From NCBI RefSeq assembly GCF_913778665.1, contig NZ_CAJYVQ010000008.1:620001-684000 (forward strand): a stretch of 64,000 nucleotides of DNA. The letters run 5' to 3'. The stretch's first letter is position 1. Each line of letters begins with the position of its first letter. The notes under the pieces are model-generated. The model was not told where the DNA came from and did no database searches. It was given only the letters and a program-made list of their open reading frames with translations. Below, piece after piece: positions 58,082-64,000 of the stretch. Source of the stretch: an uncultured Stenotrophomonas sp. (lineage in GTDB: Bacteria > Pseudomonadota > Gammaproteobacteria > Xanthomonadales > Xanthomonadaceae). Made by a program: the position numbers and the translations under genes.

Positions 58082-58486
58082 TCAACCGACTTCGTACAGC
58101 TCCAGCGGCAGACCATCCGGATCGGCGAAGAAGGTGAAACGACGGCCGGTGTATTCGTCCACCCGGATCGGTTCGCAGTCCACGCCGTGCTCTGCCAGGC
58201 GCTGGATGAACGGTTCCAGTGTGGCCACGCGGAACGCGAGGTGGCGCAGGCCCTGGGCTTCGGGGCGGCTGGGGCGCGGCGGTGGCGAGGGGAAGGAGAA
58301 CAGCTCCAGCTGGCCGCCGTCGGGCAGGGCCAGGTCCAGCTTCCAGGAGTCGCGCGCGGCACGGTGGTTCTCGGCCAGCACGCGCAGGCCAAGGATGCGC
58401 ACGTAGAAATCCTTCGATCGCGCATAGTCGCTGCAGATCAGCGCGGCGTGGTGAATGCCCAGCAGGGCGTCCGGAGCAGCAGTCAT
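58082..58486 (-). CDS. VOC family protein (YaeR-like)
   Basis: The protein has 134 residues from ATG 58486 (MTAAPDALLGIHHAALICSD). The vicinal oxygen chelate fold has two beta-alpha-beta-beta-beta modules: IHHAALICSDYARSKDFYVRILG and LRHLAFRVATLEPF, with putative metal ligands His and Glu in HHAAL, LELFSFP, LRHLAF and LELYEV. It is close to the SMU1112c/YaeR branch rather than glyoxalase I proper; the substrate is unknown. The start overlaps the stop of the preceding serine hydrolase gene (ATGA). Confidence 0.87.
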   Translation of the reverse strand: MTAAPDALLGIHHAALICSDYARSKDFYVRILGLRVLAENHRAARDSWKLDLALPDGGQLELFSFPSPPPRPSRPEAQGLRHLAFRVATLEPFIQRLAEHGVDCEPIRVDEYTGRRFTFFADPDGLPLELYEVG

Positions 58487-59553
58487 TGCAGGGAGTCCAG
58501 CCAGCGCTGGGCGATCTTCAGCGCCAGCGGATAGGGTTCGGGGTCGTTGCGATTGGTCAGCACGATCACGGTCAGGTGCTTTTCCGGATGGCGCAGGATC
58601 ACGTTGCGGAAGCCGATGCTCTCGCCGCTGTGCCACTGCACCGGGCCGTTCAGGCGCCAACCGAAGCCGTAGTGCGGCACATCGGTTTCCGTGGTGGCGG
58701 TGGCCGGGCTGAACATCGCGCGGCGCGACGGCTGCGACAGCAGGCGGTCGTCATACAGCGCGGCATCCCAGCGGGCGAGGTCGTCCAGCGAGGAGTAGAT
58801 GCCGCCATCGCCGAGCACGGCGCTGGTGGTGCTCTGGTCGGTGCGTTGCCAGTGGCCGTCGATCCAGCTGTAGCCGTAGGCACGCGCGGCCACCGTATCG
58901 ACGCCGTCCTGATGCGCCACGGTGTGGGCCATGCCCAGCGGCGCGAAGATGCGCTGCTGCAGGAAGGCGGCGAAGTCCTGGCCGGAGGCGCGGGCAACGA
59001 TCAGTGCCAGCAGCGCATAGCCGCTGTTGCTGTAGCGGTACTGCGTGCCGGGCGCGAAGTTCAGGCGGTCCTGGCGCGACAGCAGGGTCAGCACGTCGGC
59101 GTCATGCACCTGACGCGTGTCGGCCGGGTCCATCAGGTCTTCGTAGTCGAGCAGGCCGCTGGTATGCGAAAGCAGCTGGCGCAGGGTGATCGCCGCGGCC
59201 GCTGGTGGCAGCTCGGGCAGCCATTGCCGCGCGGGCTGGTCCAGGCCCAGTCGGCCGTCTTCGACCAGCAGCAGCACCGCTGCGGCGGTGAACTGCTTGC
59301 TGATCGAGGCGAGCCGGAAGGTGCTGGCCGGCGTCACCGCCGTGCTGTCTTCCACTACGGCCAGGCCGTAGCCGCGGCGGAACACGGCTTGTCCGTCGTG
59401 CAGCACCAGCACGGCTGCGCCCGGCACCTGACCATCGTAGGCCTGCATCAGGCCATCGATGCCCGCATCCGGTGGGGTCAGCACCGGTGCGGCGGTGGTC
59501 GCCAGCGGCAGCAGGCCCAGCGCGGCGGCGATCAGGACGATGGCAGGGCGCAT
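58483..59553 (-). CDS. Beta-lactamase-related serine hydrolase (class C/esterase type)
   Basis: The protein has 356 residues from ATG 59553 (MRPAIVLIAAALGLLPLA), with a signal peptide of about 20. The SxxK motif is RLASISKQFTAAAVLLL (catalytic Ser and Lys), followed by YRYSNSGYALL (YxN) and a C-terminal HSGESIGFRNVI (in place of KTG). The fold is shared with class C beta-lactamases, DD-peptidases and esterases, and the YSN/HSG pattern favours a peptidase or esterase. It is second in an operon with DUF885 upstream (16-bp gap) and VOC downstream. Confidence 0.88.
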   Translation of the reverse strand: MRPAIVLIAAALGLLPLATTAAPVLTPPDAGIDGLMQAYDGQVPGAAVLVLHDGQAVFRRGYGLAVVEDSTAVTPASTFRLASISKQFTAAAVLLLVEDGRLGLDQPARQWLPELPPAAAAITLRQLLSHTSGLLDYEDLMDPADTRQVHDADVLTLLSRQDRLNFAPGTQYRYSNSGYALLALIVARASGQDFAAFLQQRIFAPLGMAHTVAHQDGVDTVAARAYGYSWIDGHWQRTDQSTTSAVLGDGGIYSSLDDLARWDAALYDDRLLSQPSRRAMFSPATATTETDVPHYGFGWRLNGPVQWHSGESIGFRNVILRHPEKHLTVIVLTNRNDPEPYPLALKIAQRWLDSLQ

Positions 59554-59569
59554 GGCAGCTCCGGATGGA

Positions 59570-61516
59570 TCAGGGGGACGGCGTGGGCGCGGCCGCGGGG
59601 CTGGCCGGTTGCGCCATCCAGCGTTCCATCTTGCGGTCCAGCACGTCCAGCGGCATCGAGCCATCCTTCAGCAGTTCGGCATGGAAGCGGCGCAGATCGA
59701 AGGCGGCACCCTGGCGTGCCTTGGCCTTGTCGCGCAGGGCAACGATGGTCGTCAGCCCCGCCACGTTCGACAGCGCCTGGCCGGGCTGGGCCATGATCCG
59801 CTCGACTTCGGCGTTGGCGTCGTCGCTGCTCATGTCCACGGTCTTCTGCAGGTAGGCCACGGCCTGCTGCTTGCTCCAGCCCTGTGCATTGACGCCGGTG
59901 TCGGCCACTACGCGCGCGGCACGCAGCAGGCGCGAGTACAGGTAACCGATACGGTCGTAGGGATCGGTGTAGACGCCGAGGTCTTCGCCCAGCGTTTCGG
60001 CGTACAGGCCCCAGCCTTCGACGAAGGCAAGATCGCCGCCGAGGCGACGGAAGCGCGGCAGCTTGGCCAGTTCCTGCTGCAGGCCGAGCTGCACATGGTG
60101 GCCGGGAATGGCTTCATGCAGGTACTGCACCGGCACGCTCCAGCGCTTGCGGCTGGGCAGGTCGCGGGTGTTGATGTACAGCACGCCGGGCTGTTCGCCC
60201 GGCGACGGCTGGTAGGCCGCGGCGGCGGCGGTCAGCGCACGCTCCGGTTCCACCGCACGCACTTCCAGTGCGGACTTGGGCAGCGTATCGAGCACCTGCG
60301 GCAGGCGCGTGTTGACCTGCAGCTGCACCTGGCGGTAGCGGTTGATCAGTGCATTGGCATCGCTGTACTGGAACTGGCGATCGTTGCGCATGCTGCGCAG
60401 CAGCTTGGTCGGCGTGCCACGCAGCTTGGCGTCCTTCATTACCGCGGCGATCTGCGCCTGCAGTTCCTGCACGCGCTGCTCGCCCAGCGCGTGCAGTTGC
60501 GCGGCGGTCTGGTCGCTGGCGGTGGTCTGCACGATCAGGTTGGCATACCAGGCCTGCCCATCAGGCAACGCGCCCAGCCCGCTGCTGGCGCGCGTGGCCG
60601 GCAGGTATTCGGTGGCGATGAAGCCGCGCAGGGCGCGGTAGGCCGGCATCAGGCGCAGTTCGATCATGCGCTTGTATTCAGCACTGATGCGCGCCTTGTC
60701 TTCGGCGGCGATGGTGGTGGGCATGGTGCGGATCGGCGACCAGAAGATGCTCTCTTCGGCGGTCGGCTTGATCACCGCATCCAGCTGCGGCAGCACCTTC
60801 TCCATCAGGTCGCGCGGTTGCACCACGCCGGCCTTCATGCCCTGGCGCATGTTGTCGATGGCCTGGTCGAACAGTTCGGGAATGCCAAGCGAGCGGCGCG
60901 ACCAGGTGTCGTAATCCTGCACGGTGTTGAACGGCTGCGCGCCGGCACCGGAGCCGAGGATCGCCATGATGCTGCCGATGTTGTAGTACTGGCTGATCGG
61001 CATCATCCAGCTCGGGTAACGCTCGGCGGCCAGCGAGGCCCGCGCGTCGCGCACGAAGATTTCGTAGCTGAGCAGGTCCTGGCCCTGCAGGCCGTCACTG
61101 CCGAGTTTTTCGACCTTGCCCAGCCACTGCGTGGTGAAGTCGTGCGACTGCTGGCGCCAGGCGGCGGACAGGATGTTGGGCAGCTGGTCGTTGTAGCGCG
61201 GTTCGCCCTGGAAGGTGGCCTGTAGCGGATTCAACCGCATCGAGGCATCCCAGTACTCGTCGTACAGACGTTCCAGCTGGACCTGCTTGGGCACCGCGCG
61301 TGCGGGGGCAACCGGGCGCGGCGCGGCGCGGCGCGCCGAACTGCCACGGGCTGGCGCGGAGGCGCGGGCGGGCTTCGCCTTGGGCTTGGCGGCCTGGCGG
61401 GTCTGCGCGGCGGCAGGGCGGCTGGCCTTCTTCTTCGCTGCTTCGGCCGACGGCACGGCACTGAACAGGAACAACGCGGCGATGGCGGCGGCCAGGACGC
61501 GGGTGGGATGCGGCAT
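59570..61516 (-). CDS. DUF885 exported metallohydrolase-like protein
   Basis: The 648-residue protein has a signal peptide (about 1-26) and then a lysine/alanine/proline-rich stretch to about residue 75. The conserved DUF885 region has ERLYDEYWDASMRLNPLQAT, AWYANLIVQTTASDQTA, QYLHEAIPGHHVQLGLQQEL (HExxGHH zinc site) and FVEGWGLYAETLGEDLGVY (blocks). Relatives are metallopeptidase-like hydrolases, and the substrate is unknown. It is the first gene of the three-gene unit with the serine hydrolase and VOC genes. Confidence 0.9.
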   Translation of the reverse strand: MPHPTRVLAAAIAALFLFSAVPSAEAAKKKASRPAAAQTRQAAKPKAKPARASAPARGSSARRAAPRPVAPARAVPKQVQLERLYDEYWDASMRLNPLQATFQGEPRYNDQLPNILSAAWRQQSHDFTTQWLGKVEKLGSDGLQGQDLLSYEIFVRDARASLAAERYPSWMMPISQYYNIGSIMAILGSGAGAQPFNTVQDYDTWSRRSLGIPELFDQAIDNMRQGMKAGVVQPRDLMEKVLPQLDAVIKPTAEESIFWSPIRTMPTTIAAEDKARISAEYKRMIELRLMPAYRALRGFIATEYLPATRASSGLGALPDGQAWYANLIVQTTASDQTAAQLHALGEQRVQELQAQIAAVMKDAKLRGTPTKLLRSMRNDRQFQYSDANALINRYRQVQLQVNTRLPQVLDTLPKSALEVRAVEPERALTAAAAAYQPSPGEQPGVLYINTRDLPSRKRWSVPVQYLHEAIPGHHVQLGLQQELAKLPRFRRLGGDLAFVEGWGLYAETLGEDLGVYTDPYDRIGYLYSRLLRAARVVADTGVNAQGWSKQQAVAYLQKTVDMSSDDANAEVERIMAQPGQALSNVAGLTTIVALRDKAKARQGAAFDLRRFHAELLKDGSMPLDVLDRKMERWMAQPASPAAAPTPSP

Positions 61517-61610
61517 CAGGAGCTTCCGTGGAACACAGACCGTGGAGCTTGCACGATCCGGCCGCGTACGGCCAGCGTGAAGACGCAGTCAGCTTCCGCC
61601 TGCTGTGCCT

Positions 61611-62396
61611 TCAGTCAGCCGCTGCGGCCGCCCGCAATGCGGCGGCGCGTTCAGCCCCCAGGTAGCCGGTGATCGCGCGCCGCATCAGGTACAGCAACGG
61701 AATCAAGGCGATCGCAAAGCCCATCTTGTAGATGTAGTTGACGCTGCTGACGGCCAGGAACAACGAGGTGGGCCAGTGCTGCGGGCCGAGCACGAAGGCG
61801 ATCCAGATCACCACGAAGCTGTCCACCACCTGCGAGATCGCGGTCGAGCCGGTGGCACGCAACCACACATGGCGTTCGCCGGTCGCCTGGCGGATGCGAT
61901 GGAACACCGCCACGTCGATCAGCTGGCCGAGCAGGAACGCCACCAGTGAACCGGCGATGGTCCACATGCCCTGGCCGAACACCGCGGCGAACGCGGCCTG
62001 GTAATCGGGCACGCCGTGGCTGTCCATCGAGGTGACCCACCAGCTGGCCGGCGCCAGCGAAATGGCGGCGAAGGCGAACAGGAAGCCGTAACTGATCAGC
62101 ACCACCGCCAGCCACGAGATGAAGCGCACGCCGCGCTTACCGAAGAACTCGTTGATGGTGTCGGTCATGATGAACACCACCGGCCACAGCAGGGTGCCGG
62201 CGGTGAAGCTGAGCGAGCCGGTCTGGCCGAACAGGTTCCAGTTCAGCGGATCGATGCCGAGGGTGTCTTCCAGAGCGAAGATCTTCACCCCGATCAGCTC
62301 GGCCAGCACCGCGTTGCCGCAGAAGAACGCGGCCAGCACGATGAACAGCAGGACCGCGCGATCCTGCAGCGGGCGCTCGATCGGCGCCGCGGTCAT
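61611..62396 (-). CDS. yhhQ: Queuosine precursor transporter YhhQ
   Basis: The 261-residue integral membrane protein has six or so hydrophobic segments and the family block DTINEFFGKRGVRFISWLAV. It imports 7-deazaguanine precursors such as preQ0/preQ1 for tRNA modification. The DSFVVIWIAFVLG and QVVDSFV region also matches. The start overlaps the DUF502 stop (ATGA), so translation is coupled. Confidence 0.93.
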   Translation of the reverse strand: MTAAPIERPLQDRAVLLFIVLAAFFCGNAVLAELIGVKIFALEDTLGIDPLNWNLFGQTGSLSFTAGTLLWPVVFIMTDTINEFFGKRGVRFISWLAVVLISYGFLFAFAAISLAPASWWVTSMDSHGVPDYQAAFAAVFGQGMWTIAGSLVAFLLGQLIDVAVFHRIRQATGERHVWLRATGSTAISQVVDSFVVIWIAFVLGPQHWPTSLFLAVSSVNYIYKMGFAIALIPLLYLMRRAITGYLGAERAAALRAAAAAD

Positions 62397-63076
62397 TCGC
62401 TGCGTTCGCCCGCGCGGGTGAACGGCACGCTGGACGGCGCCACGGCACCACCGGAAATGATGAAGCTCATCGCCTGGTCGACGGTCCAGTCGGTGGGGGT
62501 CAGCAGCTCCACCGGCACGATTTCCAGGTAGCCCGAGGTCGGGTTGGGCGTGGTCGGCACGTACACTGCCGCCAGCTCACGGTCCGTGCCGTGCTCCTTG
62601 ATGACCCGGGTGACCAGCCCGACCGACTTCATGTCGCGGTGCGGGAAGTCGATCAGCACCACGCGCTGGGTGCTGCCCGGCTCGGTCTGCAGCATGTCCA
62701 GCAGCTTCTTGGCGCTGTCGTAGATGATGCTGGCCAGCGGAATACGCTTGATGACCGCGCCGACCCAGCGCAGCAGGCGCTGGCCGAGCACGCGGCGGCT
62801 GGCCACGCCCACGGCCAGGATCACCAGCAACGTGGCCAGCAGAGCGATGGTGTCCTGGATCCACTCGGCGCGGACCCAGCCCAGGTAATGCGGGAAGCTG
62901 GTCGCGATCTGTTCGGACAGCGGCACCACCAATGGGCTGGAGATGCCCGACAGCAGCACGAACACGAACTTGACCACGACCCAGGTCAGCCAGATCGGCA
63001 GCAGGGTCAACAGGCCGGTCAGGAACAGGCGCTGCAGGGAGGGGCGGGGAACCAGGGCGGGGGCTTCGAGCGACAT
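62393..63076 (-). CDS. DUF502 membrane protein
   Basis: The 227-residue protein has two transmembrane segments (about 17-42 and 73-95) and the conserved block RIPLASIIYDSAKKLLDML, then VVLIDFPHRDMKSVGLVTRV and PNPTSGYLEIVPVELL. This is the DUF502 family of bacteria and plants, which is of unknown function but probably acts at membranes. It is upstream of and overlapping yhhQ. Confidence 0.92.
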   Translation of the reverse strand: MSLEAPALVPRPSLQRLFLTGLLTLLPIWLTWVVVKFVFVLLSGISSPLVVPLSEQIATSFPHYLGWVRAEWIQDTIALLATLLVILAVGVASRRVLGQRLLRWVGAVIKRIPLASIIYDSAKKLLDMLQTEPGSTQRVVLIDFPHRDMKSVGLVTRVIKEHGTDRELAAVYVPTTPNPTSGYLEIVPVELLTPTDWTVDQAMSFIISGGAVAPSSVPFTRAGERSE

Positions 63077-63152
63077 GCGCGCATTGTAGCGTTCACCGCA
63101 GGTCGATTACGCTGGGCAATCAACGGTGGCAACAGCACATGGAAGGGAAGCT

Positions 63153-64000
63153 GTGTTGAAGATTCTGCGTGGACTGGGCTGGACCGTGGCGGGCCTGCTG
63201 GTGCTGGCGATCGTGGTGTGGTGCGCCTCGCGCATGTGGCCGGTGCCCGAATCGAGGCGGCAGGCGCAGCAGCGGCTGGAGGCACGGCTGCCGGCAAGCG
63301 GAGACAACGGCTATGCACTGCTGTGGACGCTCGCGTTCGATGACCTGGACTCCCGTCAGCGCGAGCAGGCGCTGGCCGAGGACCTGCGCCGCTGGAAGGC
63401 CGATCCGCGCGGCGAGGCCGGCGCGCAGCTTCATCTGACCGGACTGCATGGCGGACTGCGGCCGCGGTCGGCCGCCAGCTGCGGGCCGACGGCCGGCAAC
63501 TGCCTGGCCCAGGTGCGTGCCGATCCCCAGCGCTTCATCGACGCGCATGCCGGGCACCAGCAATTGCACGCGCGCCTGGACCAGCTGGCCGATGCGGACC
63601 ACTTCGTATCGCCGTTCCCGCCCAAGGGCGAGGGCATCGTGGTACCGCTACCCACTTACGGATTGATGGTTGATGCGACCAGCGCACGCGCGCTGGCCTA
63701 CGTGCAGGGCGATGTCGACGGCGCCCTGCGTGGCAGCTGCCGCGGGCTGCAGCTGGGTCGCCGGCTGGTGCCGGGCGGCAGCTACCTGGTCGACAGCCTC
63801 ATCGGCGCCAGCCTGGTGCAGGCCAATGCGCAATTGCTGGCCGACATGCTGGTCGAACTGCCGCCCGATCATCCGTTGCCGCCGGAATGCGAGGCGGCGA
63901 TGCGACCGGTGCTGGCCGAAGAGCAGAGCCTGTGCCGCGCCCTGCAGGGCGAGTTCGCGATGAGCCGCGCGGTGATCGAGCGGTCGGGGGAGGGGTTCGG
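63153..64000 (+). CDS. Hypothetical membrane-anchored protein (3' end beyond the window)
   Basis: The frame is open from GTG 63153 (VLKILRGLGWTVAGLL) to the right edge, about 282 residues. One N-terminal transmembrane segment (about 7-24) precedes a largely helical region with PASGDNGYALLWTLAFDDLD, a cysteine pair in SCGPTAGNC, and EECEAAM-like C-terminal helices in the visible part (PPECEAAMRPVL). I do not recognise the family. GGAAGGGA lies about 6 nt upstream. It is divergent from DUF502, 76 bp apart. Confidence 0.7.
   Translation, partial: MLKILRGLGWTVAGLLVLAIVVWCASRMWPVPESRRQAQQRLEARLPASGDNGYALLWTLAFDDLDSRQREQALAEDLRRWKADPRGEAGAQLHLTGLHGGLRPRSAASCGPTAGNCLAQVRADPQRFIDAHAGHQQLHARLDQLADADHFVSPFPPKGEGIVVPLPTYGLMVDATSARALAYVQGDVDGALRGSCRGLQLGRRLVPGGSYLVDSLIGASLVQANAQLLADMLVELPPDHPLPPECEAAMRPVLAEEQSLCRALQGEFAMSRAVIERSGEGF

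Overview
The window is high-GC DNA from a gammaproteobacterium of the Xanthomonadaceae (Lysobacteraceae), most likely the Stenotrophomonas maltophilia group. This rests on protein content, on the order rpoE-rseA-mucD-lepA-lepB-DUF4845-rnc-era-recO, and on many short palindromes that start with GTAG, the hallmark of the SMAG/REP repeats known from S. maltophilia. It reads as ordinary chromosome: no tRNA, rRNA, insertion sequence, integrase, CRISPR array or prophage was recognised. The accessory signal lies in the intergenic repeats.

Layout. 1-3370: a pirin gene cut by the left edge and a fadJ-type beta-oxidation gene, separated by a repeat-filled gap. 3539-12277: the envelope-stress sigma/anti-sigma/protease genes, then translation, secretion and RNA-processing genes (lepA, lepB, rnc, era, recO). 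12819-20555: a response regulator with an HPt domain, rlmD, a CYTH protein, a DsbA/FrnE-like protein, nagZ-hpt, a methylthioadenosine/methylthioinosine phosphorylase, a cold-shock protein and a flavin monooxygenase. 21008-28448: the four-gene ligase-associated DNA repair cluster (PdeM, Lhr-type helicase, ATP-dependent ligase, MBL exonuclease), divergent from an aidB homologue. 28702-38000: two alanine-rich lipoproteins, a thiolase, a subtilisin-type autotransporter, leucine dehydrogenase, an HDOD protein and a phospholipase D family protein. 38128-46452: an S4/RsuA-like protein without the catalytic aspartate, a YgjP-type peptidase, a short MscS, an ECF sigma/anti-sigma/DUF4097 operon, a YkgJ protein, a YegD-type Hsp70 and PhnA. 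46459-53362: a transglutaminase-TPR protein, an HD protein, DUF998, and an AcvB/VirJ gene facing mprF. 53554-64000: RidA, metG-HAD-rnfB, DUF2147, VOC-beta-lactamase-like-DUF885, YhhQ-DUF502 and a protein cut by the right edge.

The most unusual structure is a dispersed family of composite intergenic elements of about 180-250 bp; I see eight copies. The full form has a short GC-rich leader hairpin, a low-complexity tract rich in CAACG- or CAAAAG-like words, and a long stem of up to 25 perfect base pairs. That stem encloses a conserved core, which carries a second hairpin with an invariant ATCCAT loop. Outer arms and inner stem both differ between copies yet stay complementary. Six of the copies form three tail-to-tail pairs.

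Working links between genes: RpoE probably drives its own operon from a sigma-E-type promoter. AcvB/VirJ and MprF probably act on the same aminoacyl lipid. The repair cluster next to aidB suggests a local DNA-damage neighbourhood.
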